The notes: a model not told the origin generated them from the sequence alone. DNA of 40,243 bases from an uncultured Collinsella sp. (GCA_958415625.1 CATYZI010000021.1:1-40243), one strand, 5' to 3'; positions 7,710-16,920 are shown, numbered from the stretch's first letter. Numbers and translations are program-made.

Positions 7710-9610
7710 TTGAGTGTCGGGGCGTTTCCTTTAGCTATGACGGTGCCGTGTCGGCACTCGACGGTGTCGATCTGAACATCGAGGACGGGGAGTTTTTCTG
7801 CATCCTCGGTGGCAATGGGTCGGGCAAGTCGACGTTTGCCAAGCATCTGAATGCGCTGCTGCAGCCCGATGCGGGCACGGTACGTATCAACGGTATGGAT
7901 GCGTCCGATCCCGAGCTGGTCTACGACATTCGTTCGACCGCAGGCATGGTGTTCCAGAATCCCGACGACCAGCTGGTGGCAACGCTTGTCGAAGATGACG
8001 TTGCGTTCGGTCCCGAAAACCTTGGCGTGCCATCGGCGCAAATTGCGCAGCGCGTACGCGAGGCGCTGAAGGGCGTGGGCCTGGTGGGCTTTGAGCGCCA
8101 CGAGACCCATGCGCTTTCGGGCGGTCAAAAGCAGCGTGTGGCGCTTGCCGGTGTGCTCGCCATGGAACCGCGCGTGCTCATTTTGGACGAGGCGTCCTCG
8201 ATGCTCGATCCGCGCGGGCGCAAGGGCCTTATGAAGGCCTGTCACGTGCTGCACGAACGCGGCATGACCATCGTGATGATTACGCACTTTATGGAAGAGG
8301 CCGCCGAGGCCGATCGTGTCGCGGTGTTTCGGGCGGGGCGCGTTGCCATGCTCGGTACGCCCGAGGAGATTCTGACGCGGGCAGATGGGCTCGTGGAGCT
8401 CAACCTGGATATGCCGGCGTCGTGCTGCTTGGGCATGGCGCTTCGTGCGAAGGGCGTGCCCGTTCATGCGCAGGTGCGCGAGGCGGATATGGTCGCCGAG
8501 ATTGCGCAGGTATATGCCGACCGGAGTGGGGAAGACACCGCAGGGCGGCCTTCCGCGTCCCAGTTGGAAATCGCTGACGGCACTGTTCCGGTAGACAACG
8601 AGGGCAACGCGTCGGAGCCCGTCATCGAGCTATCCCATGTTTCGTACAGTTATTCGCTCAGTCCGCGCGAGCGCCGCCGCTGGCATAAGCGCTCGGTCAC
8701 TGCGGGCAAATCGAACAAACAGACCCTCTGGGGCAACGACCCTAGCAGCCCGTGGGCGCTGCGCGATGTATCGCTGACGGTGCGTCGCGGCGAGTTCCTG
8801 GGCTTAGCAGGTCATACCGGTTCGGGTAAGTCGACGCTGGTCCAGCATCTCAACGGTTTGATTCGCCCCCAGGAGGGATTCGTTCGCGCGCTGGGGCTCG
8901 ACCTGGCAAACAAGAAAGATGCCGCTGCGGTTAAGGCCAAGGTCGGCGTGGTGTTTCAATATCCCGAGCGTCAGCTGTTTGCCGAAACCGTGACGCAGGA
9001 CGTGGCGTTTGGCCCGCACAACCTTGGCTTGCCGCAAGATGAAGTCGACCGTCGCGTCGAGTCGTCGCTCTCGCGCGTGGGCCTCGACCTTTCCACGGTC
9101 GGCGACAAGAGTCCCTTTGAGCTTTCGGGCGGTCAGCAACGGCGTGTGGCATTCGCCGGTGTGCTCGCCATGGAGCCCGAAGTCCTGGTGCTCGATGAAC
9201 CCATGGCGGGGCTCGATCCGGCTGCGCGCAGGGATTTCCTTGAGCTTATCGATCGACTTCACCGCGATGGCCTGACCGTTGTCATGGTTTCGCATAGTAT
9301 GGATGACCTGGCCAACTGCTGCGACCGCATCGTCGTGATGAACGAAGGTGCGGTGTTTGCCGAGGGAACCCCCGCGCAGGTGTTTGCACATGCCGATGAG
9401 CTCAAGTCGATCGGCTTGGGCGTTCCCGCCGCCCAGCGCATGGCGTTGGCGCTCGCGGAGGCGGGCGTGCCGCTGCGTTGCAGCGGGCTCTATACGGTTG
9501 AGTCGCTGGCCGACGAGCTGGCAGATTTGCTGATCGGTCGCTCAGACGGTCCTTCTAACGTCGCGGACATTGCTAAATCCAAGACGGTCGCGCGAGAGGA
9601 GGGCTGCTAA
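7706..9610 (+). CDS. ecfA: Fused double ATPase subunit of ECF transporter (EcfA1-EcfA2)
   Basis: 634 residues with two complete ABC ATPase domains in one chain. The first has Walker A GGNGSGKST (residues 35-43), signature LSGGQKQR and Walker B ILDEASSMLDP. The second, after a linker of about 60 residues, has GHTGSGKST, LSGGQQRR and LVLDEPMAGLDP. In most bacteria EcfA1 and EcfA2 are separate proteins that form a heterodimer under EcfT; here both halves are joined. The gene overlaps ribU and ecfT (TAATG) on either side, a tight operon. It hydrolyses ATP on the cytoplasmic face to drive vitamin uptake. Use with S components other than RibU is possible. Confidence 0.93.
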   Translation: MIECRGVSFSYDGAVSALDGVDLNIEDGEFFCILGGNGSGKSTFAKHLNALLQPDAGTVRINGMDASDPELVYDIRSTAGMVFQNPDDQLVATLVEDDVAFGPENLGVPSAQIAQRVREALKGVGLVGFERHETHALSGGQKQRVALAGVLAMEPRVLILDEASSMLDPRGRKGLMKACHVLHERGMTIVMITHFMEEAAEADRVAVFRAGRVAMLGTPEEILTRADGLVELNLDMPASCCLGMALRAKGVPVHAQVREADMVAEIAQVYADRSGEDTAGRPSASQLEIADGTVPVDNEGNASEPVIELSHVSYSYSLSPRERRRWHKRSVTAGKSNKQTLWGNDPSSPWALRDVSLTVRRGEFLGLAGHTGSGKSTLVQHLNGLIRPQEGFVRALGLDLANKKDAAAVKAKVGVVFQYPERQLFAETVTQDVAFGPHNLGLPQDEVDRRVESSLSRVGLDLSTVGDKSPFELSGGQQRRVAFAGVLAMEPEVLVLDEPMAGLDPAARRDFLELIDRLHRDGLTVVMVSHSMDDLANCCDRIVVMNEGAVFAEGTPAQVFAHADELKSIGLGVPAAQRMALALAEAGVPLRCSGLYTVESLADELADLLIGRSDGPSNVADIAKSKTVAREEGC

Positions 9611-10410
9611 TGGAGGCGTTTTCGTTTGGCAGCTACTATCCGAGCGATAGTGCGATCCATCGCCTGGATCCGCGCACCAAGCTGCTCCTGGGCTTTGTGT
9701 TTTTAATCACGACGCTGACCGTCGGCGGCTTCCGCGGACTGGCTCCTGTCGCAATTTTCGTCGTGCTGATCTATGCCGTGTCCCGGGTGCCGGCTCGTCG
9801 CGTTCTGTCGTCGATGGCGCCGCTGCTGGCAATCGTCGTCGTGGTCGCGGTGCTCAACTTGTTTACCGATCAGAGTGGGCGCATCCTGTGGCAGCTCGGC
9901 TTTCTGCAGATAAGCGAGGGCTCACTGCGTTCTGCCGCCTTTATGGCGTGTCGCCTGACCCTGATGATGGCCGGCATGAGCGCCATTACGCTCACCACGC
10001 CTACGCTCGACCTCACCGCGGGCTTTGAGCGTCTGCTCGCACCGTTTGCGCGCGTGGGGCTCCCTGCGCATGAGCTCGGCATGATCATGGGCATCGCGTT
10101 GCGCTTTATGCCGCAGTTTGCCACCGAGATGAAGCAGACGGCGGACGCGCAGGCAAGCCGCGGTGCACGCGTAACGGGTGGCCCGCTCGGCGGCGTGCGT
10201 ATGCTCGGCAGTGTGGCGATTCCACTGTTCACGGGCGTGTTCCGTCATGCCGAGACGTTGTCTGCCGCCATGGATGCACGCTGCTATCACGGCGAGCAGG
10301 GCCGCACGCGTCTGCATGCGCTTGCATTTCGCCGCGGGGATGCGCTGGCTGCGGTTGTGACGATGCTGCTGTTTGCGTGTGTCATCGTCGTCAACCTTCA
10401 ACTTGTTTAG
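9610..10410 (+). CDS. ecfT: ECF transporter transmembrane subunit EcfT
   Basis: 266 residues. The scaffold membrane protein couples the ATPases to the S component. It has the typical N terminus YYPSDSAIHRLDPRTKLLLGF, several hydrophobic segments, and two Ala-Arg type coupling motifs in the cytoplasmic region (ADAQASRGARV and SAAMDARCY), which insert into grooves of the ATPases. It starts one base inside the ecfA stop and is followed after 30 bases by the first PNPOx-like gene. Confidence 0.93.
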   Translation: MEAFSFGSYYPSDSAIHRLDPRTKLLLGFVFLITTLTVGGFRGLAPVAIFVVLIYAVSRVPARRVLSSMAPLLAIVVVVAVLNLFTDQSGRILWQLGFLQISEGSLRSAAFMACRLTLMMAGMSAITLTTPTLDLTAGFERLLAPFARVGLPAHELGMIMGIALRFMPQFATEMKQTADAQASRGARVTGGPLGGVRMLGSVAIPLFTGVFRHAETLSAAMDARCYHGEQGRTRLHALAFRRGDALAAVVTMLLFACVIVVNLQLV

Positions 10411-10440
10411 GCGCGATTCGAGCGCAAGAAAGGGGTCCCT

Positions 10441-10887
10441 ATGACCGACAACGACCGCACGGCTCAGCTTGAGCGCGCCTGTTCGTATCTCAGGCGCATT
10501 CCGGCGTGGTATCTGGCCACGACCGATGTGACCGACGGGCATCAGCCTCGCGTGAGGCCGTTTTCGTTTGCCATGGTCGATGACGGTAAGCTGTGGTTTT
10601 GCACGTCGCGCGACAAGGATGTGTGGGCGGAGCTGAGTGCGAATCCCAAGTTTGAGCTCTCGGGCTGGAAGCCGGGGGAATGTTGGATCGTGTTGACCGG
10701 CGAGGCCGCACTTGAGGACGACGCGGTTGCGAGCGACAAGGTGCGTCAAGCGGGTTTTAAGCACATGGTGGGCATCGGCGAGGAACACGAGAGTGCCAAC
10801 GACGGCCGCCTTGCTTTCTTTTCGGTCCGCAACATTGCCGCGCGCTTCTGTGATATCGACGGCAGCGAGGAGCGCCTGGAGCTCTAG
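10441..10887 (+). CDS. PNPOx-like FMN-binding split-barrel protein, copy 1
   Basis: 148 residues. The sequence matches the pyridoxamine 5'-phosphate oxidase-like family: an N-terminal helix, PAWYLATTDVTDGHQPRVRPFSF, DDGKLWFCTSRDKDVWAEL, and a C-terminal FFSVRNIAARFCDI. These proteins bind FMN or a related cofactor as small dimeric split barrels; many are uncharacterised oxidoreductases. An AAGAAAGGGG site precedes the ATG. It lies 30 bases after ecfT, so it probably shares the FMN-riboswitch transcript. It is a paralogue of the next gene, sharing PAWYLAT, VRPFSF and GKLWF in the same order. Confidence 0.85.
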   Translation: MTDNDRTAQLERACSYLRRIPAWYLATTDVTDGHQPRVRPFSFAMVDDGKLWFCTSRDKDVWAELSANPKFELSGWKPGECWIVLTGEAALEDDAVASDKVRQAGFKHMVGIGEEHESANDGRLAFFSVRNIAARFCDIDGSEERLEL

Positions 10888-10938
10888 AGCGTCTCAAATT
10901 AACTACCCGTTCCGAATTAGCTAGCGCCAGGAGGACAC

Positions 10939-11349
10939 ATGGACGGATTGAATACGGTGTTGGAGTATCTGACGTCGGTGCCGGCATGGTATTTGGCGAC
11001 GAGCGTTGACGGACAGCCTCATGTGCGTCCGTTTTCGTTTGCGCAGATCCAGGATGGCAAGCTGTGGTTTGTAACAGCGCGCACCAAAGATGTGTGGCAA
11101 GAGCTGCTGCAAAACCAGCGCTTTGAGGCCACGAGTTGGTGGCCGGGCCATGGCTGGCTCATCTTGCGCGGGCGTGCCGGCTTGGATGACCGGGCTTTAG
11201 GCGAAATGCGCGAAGCTGGGTGGAAGCATCTAGAGCGCCTGGGCGAGCACTATGAGGGGCCTAACGACCCCACGCTCGTCTTCTTTAGCGTCGAGGATCC
11301 CGAGGCTTTTATCTGCAATCACGACGAATGGGTGCCGGTCGAGCTCTAG
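10939..11349 (+). CDS. PNPOx-like FMN-binding split-barrel protein, copy 2
   Basis: 136 residues and clearly related to the preceding gene: VPAWYLATSVDGQPHVRPFSF, DGKLWFVTARTKDVWQELLQN, GWLILRGRAGL and a C-terminal FFSVEDPEAFIC. The two copies differ at many positions, so this is an old tandem duplication. Start supported by CCAGGAGG. A long hairpin with a U-tract (11387-11446) ends the cluster, making ribU to this gene a likely single transcription unit under FMN control. The substrate is unknown. Confidence 0.85.
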   Translation: MDGLNTVLEYLTSVPAWYLATSVDGQPHVRPFSFAQIQDGKLWFVTARTKDVWQELLQNQRFEATSWWPGHGWLILRGRAGLDDRALGEMREAGWKHLERLGEHYEGPNDPTLVFFSVEDPEAFICNHDEWVPVEL

Positions 11350-11386
11350 CCAGCTGGCTCATCCTAACAACTTGGTTTTCGCATGG

Positions 11387-11448
11387 GCGGGCCCCGTATT
11401 GCCCGGCGCCGTTAGGAGCGCCGGTCAATACGGGGCCCGCTCCATTTT
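11387..11448 (+). terminator. Strong terminator at the end of the riboflavin transport cluster
   Basis: A long stem joins GCGGGCCCCGTATTG (from 11387) to CAATACGGGGCCCGC (to 11440) with a further CCGGCGCC/GCGCCGG inner stem, followed by TCCATTTTTC. Confidence 0.85.
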
Positions 11449-11483
11449 TCAATTACATAAAGCGAAAGTGTCGGGAATGTTTA

Positions 11484-11522
11484 AATTCATGAAAATTCAA
11501 GCCATTTACGTATTAATGCATC
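11484..11522 (+). promoter_or_regulatory. Possible ArgR operator region upstream of argC
   Basis: An AT-rich island in GC-rich DNA contains CATGAAAATTCAAG (11488-11501) and TACGTATTAATGCATC (11507-11522). The first resembles the Gram-positive ARG-box pattern (CATGAATAAAAATTCAAG) but is shorter. This is by-eye similarity only; argR is not in this window. Confidence 0.3.
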
Positions 11523-11606
11523 TTTTGGTGCTAAAGTTTCAACTCACTTCATAACGACCGCTGCGAAATGCGCATCGGTGCATAAATCGCAGACAAGGAG
11601 TCTGAT

Positions 11607-12677
11607 ATGTCTTTGAAGGTTGGAATCGTCGGCGCGGCTGGATATGCCGGAGCCGAGCTCATTCGCCTCGTCCTCGGTCATCCCGAGTTTGAACTTGCTG
11701 CCATTACGTCCAACGCCGATGCCGGCCAGCCGTTGTCTGCGGTGCACCCGAGCTTCACCGGCGTAAGCGATCTTGTCTTTACGACGCATGATGCCCCTGA
11801 GCTCAAGAACTGCGACGCGGTCTTTTTGGCCGTGCCGCACACGGCTGCCATGGCACAGGTGCCCGCGCTGCTTGCATCGGGCGTCTCCTGCTTTGATCTT
11901 TCGGCCGACTACCGTCTGAACGACGCGTCCGTTTTTGAGGCTTGGTATGCCGCCGAGCATACGAGCCCCGAGCTGCTCAAGACCCGTGCCTTCGGTCTGC
12001 CCGAGCTGTTCTGCCAGGACTTGGAGACCGCCGCATCCGACCATGCCGACGGCAAACCCGTGCTGGTCGCCTGCGCCGGTTGCTATCCCACCGCAACGAG
12101 CCTTGCCGCCGCGCCCGCCGTGCGCGCGGGCTGGGTGGCCGAGAACGGCCCCGTGATTGTCGATGCCATCAGCGGTGTGACGGGTGCCGGCAAGTCCTGC
12201 AACGCTCGTACGCATTTTTGCAGCGCCGACGAGAATTTGGAAGCATACGGCGTGGGCAAGCATCGCCACACGCCCGAAATCGAGCAGATCTTGGGCCTGA
12301 CCGATCGCGTCGTCTTTACCCCGCACCTGGCACCGCTCAAGCGTGGTCTGCTCTCCACGGTGACGCTGCCGCTCGCGCCGCAGGCTCTCGACACGTTGGC
12401 TCTTGAGGATGTTGTCGACTATTACAAGCAGTTCTACGCTGGACGCACCTTTGTGCGCGTGCTCGACGCCGGCCAGCAGCCCAAGACGGCTTCGGTCGTC
12501 GGCACCAACGCCGCCCAGATTGGCCTCGCGCTCAACAAGCGCGCGGGCGTGCTGGTGGCGACGGGCGCCATCGACAATCTGTGCAAGGGCGCTGCGGGCC
12601 AAGCAGTCCAATGCGCCAATATCGTCTTTGGCTTTGACGAGCGACGAGGCTTGCCCACAGTGGCGTGCCCGGTGTAG
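11607..12677 (+). CDS. argC: N-acetyl-gamma-glutamyl-phosphate reductase
   Basis: 356 residues. It catalyses the NADPH-dependent reduction of N-acetylglutamyl phosphate to the semialdehyde, step three to ornithine. The N-terminal Rossmann motif is VGIVGAAGYAGAELIRL; the catalytic Cys lies in VACAGCYPTA, with SGVTGAGKSCNARTHFC and KHRHTPEIEQ following, all typical. AAGGAG stands before the ATG. It is the first gene of argC-J-B-D. Confidence 0.96.
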   Translation: MSLKVGIVGAAGYAGAELIRLVLGHPEFELAAITSNADAGQPLSAVHPSFTGVSDLVFTTHDAPELKNCDAVFLAVPHTAAMAQVPALLASGVSCFDLSADYRLNDASVFEAWYAAEHTSPELLKTRAFGLPELFCQDLETAASDHADGKPVLVACAGCYPTATSLAAAPAVRAGWVAENGPVIVDAISGVTGAGKSCNARTHFCSADENLEAYGVGKHRHTPEIEQILGLTDRVVFTPHLAPLKRGLLSTVTLPLAPQALDTLALEDVVDYYKQFYAGRTFVRVLDAGQQPKTASVVGTNAAQIGLALNKRAGVLVATGAIDNLCKGAAGQAVQCANIVFGFDERRGLPTVACPV

Positions 12678-12811
12678 CACATTCGATTGTTAACGATTTG
12701 GTAGTCGGGCATCGAGTGGGGCGCCACTCTTAAGCTGGTCTCATGATCACGACTGGCATGGCGCACCAACCGATGTCCGTTTTTTGTTTGATATAAGGAG
12801 TCGTAAGGACG

Positions 12812-14080
12812 ATGAATACAGAGCAGTTCGATATCAAGATTCGTGCCGTCGAGGGTGGCATTACGGTAGCGGCCGGCTTTAAGGCCGCGGGTATTCATGC
12901 GGGTTTTCGCAAGAACCCCGAGCGTCTGGATTACGCGCTCGTCGTGCCCGATAAACCCTGTCCCGGTGCCGGCGTGTTTACCACCAATCGCTTTTGCGCG
13001 GCGCCCGTGCAGGTGAGCCGTGCCAACCTGGGCGGTGCCGACAAGGGCTACGGTATCATCGCCGGCGTTTCGGTCAACTCTGGCAATGCCAACGCCGCCA
13101 CGGGTGAGACCGGCCTTGCCTGCGCGCGCGAGACGTGCAGCATCGCATCGCAGGTCATCGGCTGCGAGCCCCAGCAGATTCTGGTTGCCTCCACGGGTGT
13201 GATTGGCCAGATTCTGTCGATCGACACGTTTGAGACCGCCATTCCTGCTGCCTACGAGGCGCTCTCCGCCCACGGTGGCGCCGATGCCGCTCGCGCCATC
13301 ATGACGACCGACACGCACTCCAAGGAGTACGCCGTATCCTACGTCAGTGAGGCTGCGGGTCATGCGGGCAATGTCTATACGGTAGGCGGAATGTGCAAGG
13401 GCTCGGGCATGATCATGCCCAACATGGCCACCATGATCGCAGTTATCACCACCGATGCCCCCGTCGAGCCTGCGGCACTTCATGCCCTGCTGCTCTCGAC
13501 CGTCAAGCAGACCTTTAACAAGGTAACGGTCGATTCCGACACCTCGACCAACGACACCTGCATCATGCTTGCCTCCGGCGCCGCTGCCGCAGATGCCGAG
13601 CCTATCGCTGAGGGCTCCGATGCCTTTGACGAGTTGGCATTTGCCGTGCACGAGGTGTGCGAGAGCCTGGCGCGCAATATCGCCGCCGATGGTGAGGGCG
13701 CATCCAAGCTTGTTACGGTCAACGTTACCGGCGCCGCCAACGACGAGGAGGCCGATATCGCCGCCCGTGCCGTTGCCAACTCGCCGCTCGTTAAGACCTG
13801 CATCGCCGGCCACGACTGCAACTGGGGCCGCGTTGCTATGGCGCTTGGCAAGTGCGGCGTGAAGTTTAATCAGGAAGACGTTTCCATCGACATGATGGGC
13901 ATGCCTGTCTGTCGCGACGGTCTGACTGTTCCCTTTGACGAGGACGAGGCTCTACGACGTTTTGAGGCGCCCGAGATCGTGATCTCGGCCGACCTGGGCG
14001 CGGGCGACGCGGCGACCACCGTGTGGACTTGCGACCTCACGCACGAGTACATCTCCATTAACGGCGACTACCGTTCCTAG
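12812..14080 (+). CDS. argJ: Bifunctional ornithine acetyltransferase / N-acetylglutamate synthase
   Basis: 422 residues. ArgJ moves the acetyl group from N-acetylornithine to glutamate, closing the acetyl cycle; bifunctional forms also make N-acetylglutamate from acetyl-CoA. The self-cleavage site is visible as NMATMIAVITTDA, cut before the Thr that becomes the new N-terminal nucleophile. Other family marks are VTVDSDTSTNDTC and GHDCNWGRVAMALG. The order argC-argJ-argB-argD is the classical one in Gram-positive bacteria. About 134 bases separate it from argC, with AAGGAG a little upstream of the ATG. Whether it is mono- or bifunctional cannot be read from sequence; no argA is present here. 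Confidence 0.96.
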   Translation: MNTEQFDIKIRAVEGGITVAAGFKAAGIHAGFRKNPERLDYALVVPDKPCPGAGVFTTNRFCAAPVQVSRANLGGADKGYGIIAGVSVNSGNANAATGETGLACARETCSIASQVIGCEPQQILVASTGVIGQILSIDTFETAIPAAYEALSAHGGADAARAIMTTDTHSKEYAVSYVSEAAGHAGNVYTVGGMCKGSGMIMPNMATMIAVITTDAPVEPAALHALLLSTVKQTFNKVTVDSDTSTNDTCIMLASGAAAADAEPIAEGSDAFDELAFAVHEVCESLARNIAADGEGASKLVTVNVTGAANDEEADIAARAVANSPLVKTCIAGHDCNWGRVAMALGKCGVKFNQEDVSIDMMGMPVCRDGLTVPFDEDEALRRFEAPEIVISADLGAGDAATTVWTCDLTHEYISINGDYRS

Positions 14081-14161
14081 ATTCCGGGCACGCTGCGCAT
14101 CTTGCCGCGATTGCGGACAGCGGAGCACGGCGCGATAACGATATGAAAGACGAGGCAGATT

Positions 14162-15142
14162 ATGAAATTCGCACGCGATTGTCGTTCGAGCGAATCCAAC
14201 GAAGCAACCGCGCAGCTGCTGTTCGAAGCGCTGCCGTGGATTAAGAACCTGACCGGCAAGACGGTTGTTATCAAATATGGCGGAGCCGCCATGGTTGATG
14301 AGCAGCTGCGCCGCGACGTGATGAGCGACATCGTGCTGCTTAAGATCATCGGCATGCGCCCCGTCATCGTGCATGGCGGCGGCAAGGCTATCAACGAGGC
14401 GCTGAGCCACTACGACATCCCCGTCGAGTTTAAGAACGGCCAGCGCGTGACCACGCCGGCGACCATGGATATCGTGCGCGAGGTGCTGGGCGGTAAGGTC
14501 AACCAGGAGCTGGTCGCGGCGCTCAACCATCACGGCAACCTGGCCGTGGGCGTTTCGGGCAGCGATGCCGGTACGCTCATCGCCGAGCCGCTCGACCCCG
14601 AACTCGGCCGCGTAGGCAAGGTCACGCACGTCAACACCGACTATATCGAGCGCCTACTCGATAGCGAGTACATCCCCGTCATCGCTACCGTCGCGGCGGG
14701 GGAGGACGGCGGTTTCTTCAACATCAACGCCGATACCGCCGCCGGTGCCGTTGCGGCGGCGCTGCATGCGCATAAGGCGATCTTTTTGACCGACGTCGAC
14801 GGCCTGTACAAGGACTTTAGCGATAAAGACTCACTCATCTCCAACCTAACGCTCGACGAGGTTAACGAAATGCTCTACGGCGGCGAGGTCGATAAGGGCA
14901 TGATTCCCAAGCTGCGTGCGGCCGTCGATGCGCTTGCCGGCGGCGTATTTCGCGCTCACATCATCAACGGCACCACGCCGCATTCGCTGCTGCTGGAGCT
15001 GCTGACCGATGCCGGCGTCGGTACCGTGATCCATTCCACCGAGACGGCTTACGAGTTCGATACGCATCCGCATCCGCTTTCGACGTTTGCTGCGCGTCTG
15101 ACCGAGAACCTCGACGAGGTCGAGAAGCTTCAGACGGTCTAA
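14162..15142 (+). CDS. argB: Acetylglutamate kinase
   Basis: 326 residues, a little longer than the usual 260-300. It phosphorylates N-acetylglutamate, commonly the arginine-inhibited step. Amino-acid kinase fold marks are VVIKYGGAAMVD, VIVHGGGKAINEAL, FFNINADTAAGAVAAAL, AIFLTDVDGLYKD and GGVFRAHIINGTTPHSLLLEL. An N-terminal helix (residues about 8-25, ESNEATAQLLFEALPWIKNL) precedes the core; in arginine-sensitive hexameric enzymes such a helix links dimers, so feedback inhibition is plausible. Confidence 0.96.
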   Translation: MKFARDCRSSESNEATAQLLFEALPWIKNLTGKTVVIKYGGAAMVDEQLRRDVMSDIVLLKIIGMRPVIVHGGGKAINEALSHYDIPVEFKNGQRVTTPATMDIVREVLGGKVNQELVAALNHHGNLAVGVSGSDAGTLIAEPLDPELGRVGKVTHVNTDYIERLLDSEYIPVIATVAAGEDGGFFNINADTAAGAVAAALHAHKAIFLTDVDGLYKDFSDKDSLISNLTLDEVNEMLYGGEVDKGMIPKLRAAVDALAGGVFRAHIINGTTPHSLLLELLTDAGVGTVIHSTETAYEFDTHPHPLSTFAARLTENLDEVEKLQTV

Positions 15143-15211
15143 CTGACTCGCAGCCGCCCCATTCCTGCACCCATAGGCCTGCGCCGTCTGGCGCCCAACG
15201 AAAGGCATCCC

Positions 15212-16495
15212 ATGTCACTTGCAGCTCAGCAATCGCTTGAATCCCATTACGTTATGCATACCTTTGGCCGCTCTCCGGTCGAGTTTGTCGAGGGTCACGG
15301 CATGAAGCTCACCGGCGACGATGGCCGTGAGTACCTCGACTTTCTTGCCGGCATCGGCGTGTGCAGCCTAGGTCATGGCGACCCGGCTGTGCTCTCGGCG
15401 CTCGAGGCACAGACCAAAAAGCTCATGCATGTCTCCAATTACTTCTACATTGAGCAGCGCGGACAGGTCGCGGCGCTGCTGTCCAAGCTTGCTAACGACG
15501 ACGTAGATGGTGCGCGCGTGCTTGCCGATGCCATTGCCGCCGGCGATGAGACCACGGCAGCTGCTCTTGGTGCCCCGGCTGCGGATGAGCAGGTTTGGGA
15601 GACCTTCTTTGCCAACTCTGGCGCCGAGGCCAACGAGGGCTCGATGAAGCTCGCGCGCCTGTACGCCAAGCGTGCCGGTAATGGCGGCAACACCATCGTG
15701 TGCATGCGCGGCGGCTTCCACGGCCGTACGCTCGAGACCATTGCCGCCACCATGCAGGATTGGCTGCAGGACAGCTTCCGCCCGCTGCCGGGTGGCTTTG
15801 TGGCCTGCACGCCCAACGATGTGGATGAGCTGCGTGCGATCTTTAAGCAGCTGGGGAGCGAAATTTGTGCCGTGATGCTCGAGCCGATCCAGGGTGAGAG
15901 CGGTGTGCATCCCATGACCGAGGAGTTTATGGCTACGGCGCGCGACCTGGCACACGAAGTGGGCGCCGTGCTTATCGCCGACGAGGTCCAGTGCGGTATC
16001 TTCCGCTCCGGCAAGCCGTTTGCGTTCCAGACCTATGGCGTGGAGCCCGACATCATGAGCCTTGCCAAGGGCATTGCTGATGGCGTGCCCATGGGTGCCG
16101 TCGTGGCGAAGAAGGAGATTGCCGACGTGTTTAAGCCGGGCGACCACGGCTCGACCTTTGGCGGTAGCTGCTTGGCCATCGCGGCGTGTGCCGCGACGCT
16201 CTCCGCGCTTGTGCGTGGCGATTATGCCGAGCATGCTGCCAAGGTGGGTGCCTATATGGAGGCAAAGCTCGCCAAGCTGCCGCACGTGACCGAGGTACGT
16301 GGTCGCGGCTTGATGCTCGGCTGTGATTTGGATGATGCCGCGGGCGACGCGCATGGTGTTGTTGCCCGCGCGCTGGCCGCCGGTGCCGTGATCAACGCTA
16401 CGGGTGCGCATACGCTGCGTTTCCTGCCGCCACTCGTCTGCGAGGAAGCCGACGTGGACAGTCTGATCGAGATCCTGTCGGGTGTTTTGGGCTAA
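15212..16495 (+). CDS. argD: Acetylornithine aminotransferase
   Basis: 427 residues. A PLP-dependent class III aminotransferase that converts N-acetylglutamate semialdehyde to N-acetylornithine. Visible are GIGVCSLGHGDP, FFANSGAEANEGSMKLAR, the Asp in LIADEVQCGI that binds the pyridine nitrogen, and the Schiff-base Lys in SLAKGIADGVPMGA, followed by GSTFGGSCLAIAA. An insertion of about 15-20 residues is seen after VLADAIAAGDETTAAALGAP. It ends the arg cluster; argF, argG and argH are not nearby, so the visible output is ornithine. Confidence 0.95.
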   Translation: MSLAAQQSLESHYVMHTFGRSPVEFVEGHGMKLTGDDGREYLDFLAGIGVCSLGHGDPAVLSALEAQTKKLMHVSNYFYIEQRGQVAALLSKLANDDVDGARVLADAIAAGDETTAAALGAPAADEQVWETFFANSGAEANEGSMKLARLYAKRAGNGGNTIVCMRGGFHGRTLETIAATMQDWLQDSFRPLPGGFVACTPNDVDELRAIFKQLGSEICAVMLEPIQGESGVHPMTEEFMATARDLAHEVGAVLIADEVQCGIFRSGKPFAFQTYGVEPDIMSLAKGIADGVPMGAVVAKKEIADVFKPGDHGSTFGGSCLAIAACAATLSALVRGDYAEHAAKVGAYMEAKLAKLPHVTEVRGRGLMLGCDLDDAAGDAHGVVARALAAGAVINATGAHTLRFLPPLVCEEADVDSLIEILSGVLG

Positions 16496-16852
16496 CGCGG
16501 CGCAATAACTCAATTTGGACCGAGTTCCGGACTGCGGACGTGCCCTATGCGGCATGATTCAGCGGTCTGGAGCCCGTTTTGCCTTAGATTTGCTAAGGCA
16601 GGGAGACCTGCTGGTCAAAAAACATCAAATATGAGTACTGTTACCGATTTGGTAGCAGCAATTTTGGACTAATAAGGCCAGATGGCAAGTCGAAATGGCG
16701 ATGAATACACGATTTTGATCTGACTGTTAGTCCTTATAATGGACATATGTTGCGTAACCTAAGCAAACACTATCTGTTTATATGTTGCAAGCAAAGTAGC
16801 AGTACTCATTTTTGCCATTATTTGGCCACGGCCTTTGTGACAGATGTGCTGG
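16496..16852. other. AT-rich gene-free stretch with an inverted 14-mer
   Basis: No gene seen. It contains a small hairpin TGCCTTAG-ATTTG-CTAAGGCA (16580-16600), then an AT-rich block bounded by ATGAGTACTGTTAC (16631-16644) and its near-perfect reverse complement GTAGCAGTACTCAT (16796-16809). A TATAAT box lies near 16734, with a weak TTTTGA-like -35 upstream. The short frame that could start at 16747 has no family resemblance and runs into tRNA-like repeats. Confidence 0.5.
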
Positions 16853-16879
16853 CGGGTTCGAATCCCATGCGCTGGGCCC

Positions 16880-16910
16880 AAAAAAGAAAGGCTCCCATTG
16901 CTGGGAGCCT
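16880..16910 (-). terminator. Terminator after the tRNA-Val remnant
   Basis: On the minus strand AGGCTCCCA-GCAA-TGGGAGCCT is followed by TTCTTTTTT. It follows the partial tRNA 3' end at 16921-16938. Confidence 0.7.
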
Positions 16911-16920
16911 ATCAAATCAG

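Noticed and set aside
16853..16880. A second functional tRNA on the + strand, suggested by GGTTCGAATCCC.
   Set aside because: The T stem does not pair fully and no D arm, anticodon arm or 5' acceptor is present upstream.
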